From Melastoma dodecandrum (taxonomy: Eukaryota; Streptophyta; Magnoliopsida; Myrtales; Melastomataceae): a stretch of 64,000 nucleotides of DNA. Made by a program: the position numbers and the translations under genes. Shown here in pieces: positions 34,431 to 44,326 of the stretch; position 1 is the first letter of the stretch, and every line of letters starts with the position of its first letter. The stretch is taken from contig JARUPY010000321.1 of the NCBI GenBank assembly GCA_029817715.1, positions 558,001-622,000 of the forward strand, read 5' to 3'. The notes under the pieces are model-generated. The model saw nothing but the letters and a program-made list of their open reading frames with translations. It was not told the DNA's origin and searched no databases.

Positions 34431-35918
34431 CGTTAGCCGCTTCCCTTACAGAGAACCAAACCTCCTTGTCATTCATTATATGTATCAACCTGCAAACAAA
34501 GGGAGCACAAAGTAACATTTATAGCGTAACCATAGTAAATAAAGCCACCCCTCAGGGCCGAAGTACGAATTAGGTTGAAAGTAGTTTCGTAGGGTATTCA
34601 AACATTCAATGCATGTGATTGATGGAGGAATGGTCCACTCATTTGTACTTTATTTTTTATTTTTATAAAATCCTTTCACGTTTCTCATGAAACCCATGGT
34701 AAACCACTCCCCAAGGAGGGTGGGTCTGATTTGCGTGCCTGCCGACAAATGACTTAACACCGAACCCTTTTCCCTTCGATTGCTCTTTCCCTTTAATTTT
34801 TCTTTGTTCTTTCTTCTTTTGTTAAATGCCTTTACTGGACGATGCATTGTTGATATGAGGGCCGAAGAATGATTGTGGAGGACGCAATCTATTTTGCGTG
34901 AAAAAGAGTTTTTAAATTATAATGTCTGTTTAAATACATTTAAATTGAAAATGAGTTCTTTGACTAGAATCATTAACATGGAATCATTTTATTTGTGTAA
35001 TAAAGAAACACAAATTCGTCTTGCGAAATATTTTTCCTCCCTTATATCATATATAAACAAAATTCAATGATTCTGTGCAACAATTTCCTTTCGAGTACGT
35101 CCACTCTTCTAGATATCAACACGTGTTCCGATGACCACCGTCTAAATCAACGTTGTCTTTTGGTTAAGAAAAAGGAGATTCCCTTACAAACAAAAAGATG
35201 GAATTGTGGTGTTTGGGAAATTTCAAAGGCGAAATAGTATTTATTTATTTTTTAAAAATAAAAAATTGGCTGGAAAGACCATTGAGAATAACTTGAGAGC
35301 AAATGCTTTTGTCCACCTGTTACTGGAAGCTTCGTCCCTTGGGAGGGAGGGAGGGGGGGGGGGGATGTGGAGATAAGCTCAAGCCCAAAAACATTTCTCC
35401 ATTAGTTTCAAGCAAATTAAATTAAAACTGTGGACTGAAAATAACAACGAAAAGAAAATAAATAAAAAGAAAAACGGCCACCATTCGATGCTTATCAAGA
35501 GGTTGAGTTACAAACGAATATGACCGGAATACGAACAACTTTATTAATAATTTATTAAGAAAAAATTACATGTAACTCATGTCATAAGTCTAAGTAATTT
35601 GGCTGTCCTGTAATATAATACAAGTTTTTGTATCTGTAAAAATAACAGAAGTTTGGGGTAGAGGAATTTGATTGGGGCCCATCCTATACGTACATTCGCA
35701 TTTATATTTCAAAGCGCCAAAAATACTACCGAAATCATAGGGATGGATAAAATGTTGTTATTCACCACCACCTGTACCATGAAATGAATCAATTTTTCCA
35801 GCCTCCAATTCTTTATTTTTATGTTATAACGGGCCATCCCCAATTTACATTAAAAAAAAGAAGCCCAATCCAATCCAATCCAATCCAATCCCTCCCCCTT
35901 CTTTCTTTCATCATCGCA
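34431..35918. other. Intergenic stretch between the two prenyltransferases
   Basis: No gene seen. It includes a G-rich run near 35342-35364 and a CCAAT pentanucleotide tract at about 35866-35890, just beyond the 3' end of copy 2. Confidence 0.55.
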
Positions 35919-36758
35919 TCACTTGTGGAGCTGATCCCGCAAATAAGAGTAACTCCTCTGGTAATTTACCACGCCCCAGACCACATCCCACAGCCCCAAC
36001 TCTGGCCACAGCGCCCTCGGGCAATGCAGCGCTGTCTTCCCCGTCTGCCATAGCAGGAAGTTGCTCAGCCTTGTTTCTCCCGATGTCCTTATCATCACGT
36101 CTGGCTCCGGAGCCACCGACATGTACATGTTCCTCTCTATATCCTCCACCCTCACCCCACGTGGGATCACTTCCCCTTTCCCCTGAATGCCACCACCCTT
36201 TCGCACCTCGTCCAACTTCTCTTCACAGGACTTGTCCATGGAGTTCGCCATCTCGTCCCAGGAATTGTACGCCACGCACACCAAAAGAACCACTCTCTTG
36301 TTATCTGCGGTGACCTTCATGGCTTTCTCTGCAGTCTCCCGGACATCCTTGTGCAGAAGCTTCAAGTTCCCGATGAAGTAAAGACGAATTCCGTATTTCT
36401 CTACAATACTTTCTGCCTCCAGCAACTTGTTTATGCTCTCCACCATCAGCTCCATCAAGCCCTGCACTTCCTCTGGACGTCGTTTGAAATTGTCGATGCT
36501 GAAGGCATACACGGTGACATACTTCACACCCATATCGTAACAGTGCCGGAGGATGTGACAAAGATTCATGAACCCGGCTTTGTGCCCATCGCCTTCCGAG
36601 AGTCTATGCTTCGTAGCATATCGACGGTTTCCATCCATGATGAAGGCGACGTGTACCGGGATAGGACCAACAGAAAGGACCTTGAATATGCATTTCCTCA
36701 TAGATTCACACAAACTACCATACAACCCCTGGTCATAACTTGTGCCATCGACATTCAT
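35919..36758 (-). CDS. cis-prenyltransferase (DHDDS-like), copy 2
   Basis: Predicted 279-residue cis-prenyltransferase in the same orientation as copy 1, about 3.3 kb upstream of it, so a tandem duplicate. Blocks in order: VGPIPVHVAFIMDGNRRYATK; EGDGHKAGFMNL with an undeleted HILRHCYDMGVKYVT helix; VYAFSIDNFKRRPEEV; and DVMIRTSGETRLSNFLLWQ. Family members have Tyr-Ser-Pro near ALWPE; here it is LHCPRALWPE, and GKTA precedes it. The ATG at 36758 starts MNVDGTSYDQ and lies 19 bp after a TTTCAG acceptor-like site ending at 36777, so a 5' UTR intron is likely. Length and motifs are normal for the family, and of the two copies this one looks more likely to be active. Substrate chain length cannot be read from sequence. 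Confidence 0.9.
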   Translation of the reverse strand: MNVDGTSYDQGLYGSLCESMRKCIFKVLSVGPIPVHVAFIMDGNRRYATKHRLSEGDGHKAGFMNLCHILRHCYDMGVKYVTVYAFSIDNFKRRPEEVQGLMELMVESINKLLEAESIVEKYGIRLYFIGNLKLLHKDVRETAEKAMKVTADNKRVVLLVCVAYNSWDEMANSMDKSCEEKLDEVRKGGGIQGKGEVIPRGVRVEDIERNMYMSVAPEPDVMIRTSGETRLSNFLLWQTGKTALHCPRALWPELGLWDVVWGVVNYQRSYSYLRDQLHK

Positions 36759-36779
36759 TTCTACTGGTGGGAGCTGCTG

Positions 36780-37330
36780 AAATTGCAGGGGTGACTGGAT
36801 CCAAAGTACGATGCTCGGCCTGGCTCAACCCTTGCTCTAGTTTCCAGGGAACAGTCGGCAGCGATTCGTGGCCAGGCGCTGCTGCATCGCCAAGGTCACT
36901 AAAATTAGAAAATGGCCCGATGATCAAAGGAGATGGTAGAACAGAGACTAAACTAACGAATGGACACCCCGGATAAGCAAAAGAGTTTCGAAAACAGCTC
37001 TAGTAACAGCAAGTGCAAGCAAAAACACATCTGAATCTGACAAGGAAGTCATCGCAGCGTGAGACCCAGCCGCCTTTGAAACTGAAAGAAATTTAATCAC
37101 AACATATGTGTGGAGTGGAGGTGCATCAAGTTGCTGAAAAGAAAAGGAACAAACAACCAAGACATATCATGTTTTATTCACCAGAGAGAGAGAGAGAGAG
37201 AGAGAGATAAAGGAAGAGAGAGAGAGATAGAGAGAGAGCCCAGCGGAGGGGGAGGAAGAGTGTGCAGAAGAACCGACTGAATCAGACATGCATGCATGCC
37301 CCAAAAGTGATGAACAGAGAGAGCTGCTTC
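36780..37330 (-). promoter_or_regulatory. 5' region of prenyltransferase copy 2 with GA/CT tract
   Basis: Upstream of the acceptor-like site the minus strand carries GC-richer leader-like DNA to about 36900. At 37182-37240 there is a long imperfect (AG)n tract, CT-rich in the gene sense. Such tracts in plant leaders and promoters can bind GAGA-type BPC proteins. The transcription start is not determined. Confidence 0.4.
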
Positions 37331-38321
37331 CCTTTTTATAACATTGAATCTCTCCAAACCCCCCCTCCCTCCCTTTATCCGTATTTAATCATCCAAATTA
37401 TCTCTATATTAATAAATCTGAGGAAATCACTCACTCAGTATTTTGTTAGTATATCCAAGTATATTCCAAATCGGAAGAAATTGGTACTCGAAAGCATCAG
37501 AATTCGAGTAAATTCTAATGAAAACTGTTGTTCATACGAGTTTGTATTTTAAACCATCATATAGTTACACAACCCATTGAACTTACCATTTCAACAATAT
37601 ATATAAATAAAAGTTTTATATCGAATAAAAAATAACAATCGATCGAGTAGGTTTTAAGTTTATTATGCGAGAACCGCGGCAACCAGCTTCGGTTCTCCCC
37701 TAATTAGATCGGTTATATATCCAAAAGTAATCCTTCTTTGTTTCTTTTTAATATTTGGGCGGGATAGGGGGTGGTGGTGTGCATGTGGAGGGGAAGGGAG
37801 AGAAACATTTAATTTGGAAGGAGGTCATCCATACTACGAAGCTTAAATATTGCATTATGATGGATCATCTCTAGTTAAAGTTTGAAACCACGTATTCCCG
37901 GAAAATCTGCAATCTTTTGTGGGTTGAATCAGAGCCAAAGTCATATGATTGTAAATTTGTCCAAGTACCCAGCTAAGGAGCAAAAACTGGCTTCTTGAGT
38001 GTAAGTTTGCAAACAGATAGTGGAGGGCTTTTGATATCTCTTTTACTTTTTTTTTTAATTCAACACGCTAAGAATATTTAATCAAGGTAACTGAGTTCGT
38101 GGTTCGTAGATATGATCACCACCCTATTTTTGACTGAAAACTCAGGAAAAAGTCAAAAGTCAAAGGAGCATGCACTTCGCCTTTAACAAGAATAGAGAGC
38201 GAGAGGATTCTTTTAAAGAAGATAAAGACCATCACCCTTGAAAAAAGCGCGTGGAAAATCAAGTCTCAATCAAAGGAGGGGTTACCCTTCGCCATTGTTA
38301 GAGGAACATGAAAACAGAAGA
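37331..38321. other. Intergenic AT-rich sequence
   Basis: No gene or repeat family recognised. Confidence 0.5.
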
Positions 38322-39392
38322 TGATGCGAGTTGGAATGAGCAAGGCCGAGTCAAGATCAAGTTGAGAGAAGCACTCGAGATGATGAGCACCTTCACGCTG
38401 TTGCAGTGGTTGAGTTGATTCATCAACTCAAGAAGACTAGAGTTCATCTCGAGATCGAGCGGAAGGGGCGTCTTGAGACAGATCTCTCTGGGGGAAGAAG
38501 AACTCGAGACCCGGGAACTCGAAAACACTTCAAGAAGGGCCCAGCGCACTCCGGCCCAAACTCTTTAAATTAAGAAAGTTGGACTTGTTTTTAATTTGCT
38601 TTTGGTTTTATCAATTTTGGGCCTAATTGCGATTTAGGGTTAACCACTTTAGGTCTTCTATAAATAGGACTCTTGTGTTTAGGTTTTGGACACAACCTTT
38701 TGAACTTTTTACCCAAATTTAGCAGCCATCAAGTTCTTGTATGAACTTTGCGCAACTTCTCTAATCGTTTGGTTGATTCTAAGCGTGGCGAGATTTTATC
38801 CAAGCGTTCCCATAATGAGTGATGTTTCTGTATCCGATTGTGTGACGTTCAACCTGTTAAATGTCATGTTAGATGTCATTAATTTGTAATCTCATTTAGT
38901 ATCATTAAGTGTGTGTTAGTGGGATGGTGTTAATGCCTTGGTAGTGGGGTGTAGTTAATGACCTAATAACTAGGGTAGAGTAAATGTTTTCTCTAGATCT
39001 ATCCTAGGACACTATAAAAGGAGAAGCAATCTCCAAATATTGTAAGAGACAATAAAGGGTGTAAGAGAAATGCTCTTATCGTAAGAAAAGAGAAAGGCTT
39101 CGCAAAGCCAAAATATCCTCTCCAAATTTCCTTGTTCCTTATTTCCAGAAACACTTCGCTGTGTCGCAGCAGTTCCGCAAACCCCTTTCTGTGATACGGC
39201 AAAGCACCGCTTTCCAAACAACCCCAACAAATTTACCCTCATGAGAGTCCTGGTGATGCTTCGGCTATATCTAGTGGTGGTCCGAGTTCTATCCCGTCGT
39301 TTGTTGACGCTGGTTTGGTCTATGATGTTCCCTTGCTATCCGTTTCGCCTTCGTCATTGTCATTTTCCGTTCCTGCGGCTAGGAACGCGTCA
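38322..39392 (+). repeat. Left LTR of the gypsy element, with nested insertion
   Basis: Homologous to 43490-44137 along its length except for about 380 bp at 38855-39234. Shared landmarks include CTATAAATAGGA (TATA-like, near 38660), TTTAGGTTTTGGAC and CGTTTCGCCTTCGTC-like text. Confidence 0.85.
38855..39234 (+). mobile_element. Solo-LTR-like insertion inside the gypsy LTR
   Basis: Sequence beginning TGTTAAATGTC and ending near CCCCAACAAATTT has no counterpart in the right LTR. ACC flanks both sides (38852-38854 and 39235-39237). A TATA-like CACTATAAAAGG lies near 39010. The TG start and near-terminal CA suggest a solo LTR, but the 3' border is blurred. Confidence 0.55.
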
Positions 39393-39699
39393 TTAGTATC
39401 AAAGAACACGGTTGTAGAGAACTGGTTATTGTTGAGCATATGGTGGAAGTGATGGCGAACAGATTCTGACGTGGGATGATGTTGGAGGACGCCCGTGCAG
39501 CTCGTTTAGAGGAGGAAGTTGGATATTTATGTCGTCTGGTGTAGCAACTCCTTGTGGAAGGGAGAAACCCTGAACGACAGTCTCGTTGACATTTTGAGGA
39601 CGCTGAAGAAAATCCCTTTTTGGATGGACATGACGACGTGGAGAGTCATAGGAGATCAGTAAGGAGAGTCCCGGAAGGCAAATTCGAGAACATCAACCT

Positions 39700-40250
39700 G
39701 CACGCCCCATTAATATGTGAGTAGACATTCCTAAGTTTGAGGGAAAGATAGACCCTGAGGAGTTCATCGATTGACTTCATGCCATTGAGAGACTATTCAA
39801 TTATGAAGAGATTCTTAAGGAAAGGCAAGTCAAGGTGGTAGCTCTTCGACTTCGAAAGTACGCTAGTTTATAGTGGGAGAACTTGAATCAACAGCGTCGT
39901 CGAGAAGGGAAAAAGAAGATTCGCTCGTGGGATAAAATGAAAAGAGAGATGAAGAAATCAACAGGACTTGTTCCTCAGATTGAACTCACTTCAACAATCT
40001 TCGAGTGTTTCTGAGTACACTCGCAAGTTCGAGCAATTGATGCTCCAGTGTGATATAGCTGAGCCCCAAGAACAGACTATTGCGAGGTATATTAAAGGGC
40101 TGAAAACCCATGTTGGGGATGGTGTTGAGTTGCAAACTTATTGGAGTTTTGAGGATGTATGCGACCTAGCCCACAATCTCGAGAAAGTGTTTTAAATGTG
40201 AATGAGTTGGGCATATAGCTTCTGAGTGCTCAAATCCACGAACTGCCACT
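39700..40250 (+). pseudogene. gag: Gypsy gag relic
   Basis: Translates to IPKFEGKIDPEEFID, stop, LHAIERLFNYEEILKE, then RLRKYASL, stop, WENLNQQ. After a frame change it continues with SVSEYTRKFEQLMLQC and a zinc knuckle CE*VGHIASEC with an internal stop. Two of the stops stand where gypsy gag normally has tryptophan (TGG to TGA or TAG). Confidence 0.8.
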
Positions 40251-40339
40251 ATTATGTAGCTTTCAGAGGATGATCGAGTGTTTGATTGAGAAGGAGAACC
40301 CATCTGGGATGTCGAGGAAGAAGTAGCAAAAGAATCCGA

Positions 40340-40790
40340 CGAAGGCGAACTGTTGGTCATTCGGAGAGCCCTCAATGCAAATGTGGTGCCCGATGAAGTC
40401 GATCAGCGGGAGAGGATCATGCAGACCCGACGCACAGTGCAGGGAAAGGTGTGTCACATGATTATTGACAGTAGGAGTTGCACCAATGTGGCTTCTACTA
40501 CCTTGGTCGATAAGCTGAAGTTATCGACTAAGTCAAATCTTTGACCATACAAATCTCAATGATTGAGCAAAGAGAGTGATCTAAGGGTGACTAAGCAGGT
40601 GTGGTCTCGTTGAGCATTGGTCAGAGCTTCAAGGACACAGTGACTTGTGATATCGTACCCATGGATGCTCGTCATTTGTTGTTGGGAAGGCATTGGCAAT
40701 ATGATCGGCGAGTAGTTTATGATGGGTACAAGAATACATATATCATCATTCTCAATCAGAGGAAGATAACTCTACTTCCCTTAATCACCT
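40340..40790 (+). pseudogene. Gypsy aspartic protease relic
   Basis: Contains CHMIIDSRSCTNVAS, where the retropepsin triad DSG is altered to DSR. It is followed by a conserved CDIVPMDARHLLLGRHWQYDR block. Frame breaks separate the parts. Confidence 0.8.
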
Positions 40791-40849
40791 AAGCATTAAC
40801 CAGCCCGTTGTCTCGAGAATTCAATTCAAAGTTTGTGGAGTTGACTCAA

Positions 40850-42110
40850 GATATTCGTGAGGAGAAGTATGTATACATGCTGATGTTGTTTGAGGTAGGA
40901 GAAGAGCAGGCTTCGACTATGTCCCCTCAAGTTCGAGCACTTTTACAAGAATTTGAGGATGTGTTTCCTGAGGAGATGTCGGGAGGACTTCCTCCGCTGA
41001 GGGATAAACAACATCAAATCGACCTCATTCCTGGAGTGTCGCTGCCTAATCGACTTGCGTATCGATATAATCCCGACGAGGCGAGAGAGTTACAGCGACA
41101 GGTCGATGAAATCTTTGAACGAGGCATGGAGGATGTATATCGACATTCGAACAATCAATAAGATTACCGTCAAGTATTGATTTCCCATTACCCGACTTGA
41201 TGATATGCTCGATGAATTGCATGGTCGACAATATTCTCGAAGGTAGACCTACGGAGTGGATATCACCAGATTCGGATGAAGGAAGAAGATGAGTGAAATA
41301 CGACATTCAAAACCAAATTAGAGTTGTACGAGGGGATGATTATGCCGTTTGGTCTCTCGAATGCGCCGAGTACCTTCATGTGACTGATGAACCAGGTGTT
41401 TCGTCTTTTCATCGGCAAATTTGTGGTTGTTTATTTTGTTGATATTCTTGCATATAGTCGTAATGAGGATGAGCACTTTAAGCACCTTAGAGAGTTGTTT
41501 GAGAAGTTAAGGGCGCAACGTCTATTCGGGAACAGTAAGAAGTGCGAGTTCTCGTCTTCCAAACTTATCTTTCTGGGGTATGTCATTTTGAGAGAAGGTA
41601 TTCGGGTGGATGAAAGTAAACTTGTTGCTATTCGAGATTAGCCTATTCCCAAGACAGCTCACGATGTCCGGAGATTTCATGGCCTTGCATCATTCTGCTG
41701 GAGATTTATCAAGGACTTCAGTTCGATTGCAGCCTCGATGACGGAGTGTTTGAAGGGGACGACTTTCGAGTGGACTCCTGCGGCTCAATCTAGTTTCGAG
41801 TTGCTCAAGAGTCATTTGTGCGAAGCGCCTGTATTAGCATTCCCTGACTTGAGAAGGTGTTTGAAGTCGAGTGTGACGCCTCAGGAGTAGGTATTGGAGG
41901 CGTACTATTGCAAGAGGGTCGACCAATCTCATATTTCAGCGAGAAGTTAAATGGTTCGCGACTGAATTACTCGACTTATGATAAAGAATTTTATGTTATC
42001 ATTCATACAATCAAGACATGGAGTCACTATCTGATGCCCGATGAGTTTGTTCTTCAAACAGATCATGAGTCTTTGAAACAGATCAATGGACAGGCAAAGC
42101 TTACTTGATG
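40850..42110 (+). pseudogene. pol: Gypsy reverse transcriptase and RNase H relic
   Basis: The N-terminal RT part (LLQEFEDVFPEEMSGGLPP) is followed after frameshifts by VVYFVDILAYSRNEDEH. The catalytic YFDD is YFVD here, so the polymerase would be dead even if the frame were open. RNase H follows: [20 protein letters not shown], then [10 protein letters not shown] and LQTDHESLK. Stops lie at 41640 and several other places. Confidence 0.85.
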
Positions 42111-42149
42111 ACATGCAAAGTGAGTGGACTTTCTCTAATCATTCACTTT

Positions 42150-43480
42150 TGTCTTGAAGCATAAGTCGAGAGTGAAGAATGTCGTAACAGACGCATTGTC
42201 AAGAAAATCAGCTCTTATGTCCAAAATAGAATCGAAGTTGATTGGATTCGAGATGTTGAAAGAGTTGTACTCGAGTGATGCAGACTTTGGAGAGGTATAT
42301 GAGGGATGTCTCGAGAAGTATATTGAGCATTATCATCTGTCCGATGGCTTTCTATTCAGAGGAGTTAAGTTATGCATTCCTTGAAGTTCTACTCGATAAC
42401 ATCTTATTCGAGAGATACATGAAGAAGGACTCACTGGACACTTAGAAGTTGGAAAAACTCTCGAGATGCTTCAGGAGCATTTCTACTGACCTCAAATGGC
42501 TAAGGAATTACACAAGTTGGTCCGACGTTGTGCAAGCTGTCAATGCGCAAAGAGTCACGTCTCGCCCCAAGGTCTTTACACACCATTGCCTGTAGCTGAA
42601 CGTCTATGGGAGCATGTGAGAATGGATTTCGTCCTAGGATTGCCCCGAACACAACGACAGAAGGACTTGATCATGGTTGTTGTGGATCGGTTCTCGAAGA
42701 TGGCTCGCTTTATTGCTTGCAAGAAGACGAATAATGCTTCTCACGCGACAGATCTTTATTTCCGAGAGATCGTTCGTCTGCATGGGTTCCCATTGTCGAT
42801 CGTTTTGGATCGAGATGCCAAGTTCTTGAGCTACTTTTGGAAGACACTTTGGCATAAACTCGAGACAAAGCTACTGTTCAGTTGCCATCCATAAACAGAT
42901 AGGCAAACTGAGGTCGTGAACATGACCATGGCAAGTCTACTTCGATCTATGGTGTGCAAGAATCTGAAGGATTGTGACATCAAACTTGCTCAGGCTGAGT
43001 TTGCTTATAATCGAGCCCCTCATTCGACTACTCCAGCTACACCGTTCGAAGTAGTATATGGTGTCAACCTGAGGATTCCCGTTGAGTTGCTACCAATGCC
43101 TAATCAAGGTATTCTCGAGAAGGATTCGGTTCGACGAGCTGAAGAGATGTTGAAGCTCCATGCGAAGATTCAAACGTTATTAAGCACTATAATGAGAATT
43201 ACCAGTCTAAGTTGAATCGAGAGCGAAAGGAGCGGATGTTTCAACCAGGAGATCTTGTCTGGGTTCACTTGCAAAAAGAGAGATTTTTTGCAAGGAGGAT
43301 GAATAAGCTCATGCTTAGGGCAGATGGTCCTTTTCGACTCTTCGAGAGGATCAACAACAATTCTTATAAGATCGACTTGTCGGGGGAGTATGGAGTGTCG
43401 GCGACATTCAACGTCCATGATTTCGCATTGTATGAGGATGATGAAGAGCTCCTTGATTTGATGACAAATCTTCTTCAGCA
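42150..43480 (+). pseudogene. int: Gypsy integrase relic with GPF-type module
   Basis: Zinc-binding [14 protein letters not shown], then [11 protein letters not shown] (first Asp), [14 protein letters not shown] (second Asp) and a region after a stop with TEVVNMTMASLLRS (Glu). The C-terminal module DLVWVHLQKERF and RADGPFRLFERINNNSYKID runs to ATFNVHDFALYEDD. Internal stops are at 42500 and 42892. Confidence 0.85.
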
Positions 43481-43489
43481 TTGGGAGGA

Positions 43490-44137
43490 TGATGCGAGTT
43501 GGAAAGGCCGAGTCGAGATCAAGTCGAGAGAAGCGCTCGAGATGAGGAGTACCTTCACGCTATTAAAATGGTTGAGTTGATTCGACAAATCGAGAAGACT
43601 TGAGTTCATCTCGAGATCTCTTCGGGGGAGGAACTCGAGACCAGGGAATTCGAGAACACTTCAAGACGGGCCTAGCCGACTCCGGCCCAAAGTCTTTAAA
43701 TTAAGAAAGTTTGACTTGTTTTTAATTTGCTTTTGATTTTATCCATTTTGGGCCAAATTGGAATTTAGAGTTAGCCTACTTTAGGTCTTCTATAAATAGG
43801 AGTCTTGTGTTTAGGTTTTGGACGGAACCTTTTGAACTTTTTACCCAAATTTGGCAGCCGTCAAGTCCTCGCATGAATTTTGTGCAATTTCTCTTATCGT
43901 TTGGTGGATTCCAGGCGTGGCGAAATTTTATCCAAGCGTTCCCATAATCGGTGGTATTTTTGTATCGATTGTGTGTCGTTCAACCCTCGTGGCAGTCCTG
44001 GTGGTGCTTCGGCTGTATCCAGCGGCTATCCGAGTTCTATCTCATCGTTTGTTTACTTTAATTTGGTTTACGTCGTTCCCTTGCGCTCCGTTTCGCCTTC
44101 GTCGTTGTCATTTTCCGTTTCCGCTGCTGGTAGCGCA
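43490..44137 (+). repeat. Right LTR of the gypsy element
   Basis: 648 bp, starting TGATGCGAG and ending GCGCA. It lacks the insertion present in the left LTR. Confidence 0.85.
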
Positions 44138-44326
44138 TAAGAAGACAGTGGAAGTACTGGAGACACTTCTAAGCAGTAGAGATTATGTTAGCCTTGATTT
44201 TGATGATGAGCTTGAGAAGTTAGTCGCTGTAACACTTCGCTTATTCTTAGTAATAAATTTGAGAAATGTGTTGCTGAACCACAGCGAGTAACAGTTGCAG
44301 ATTGCTGCGTTACAGTAAGTTGTTAC

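Larger units (their letters stand above)
38322..44137 (+). mobile_element. Ty3/gypsy retrotransposon, both LTRs, degenerate pol
   Basis: Two related LTRs (38322-39392 and 43490-44137) start TGATGCGAG and end in CA. TAGTATCAAAGAAC just after the left one (39394-39407) is a degenerate Met-tRNA primer-binding site. GAAGA lies directly left of the element and 3 bp beyond its right end, suggesting a target duplication. Between the LTRs, gag, protease, reverse transcriptase, RNase H, integrase and a GPF-type module occur in gypsy order, all broken by stops or frameshifts. The GPF block (RADGPFRLFERINNNSYKID) suggests a chromovirus relative. Confidence 0.88.
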
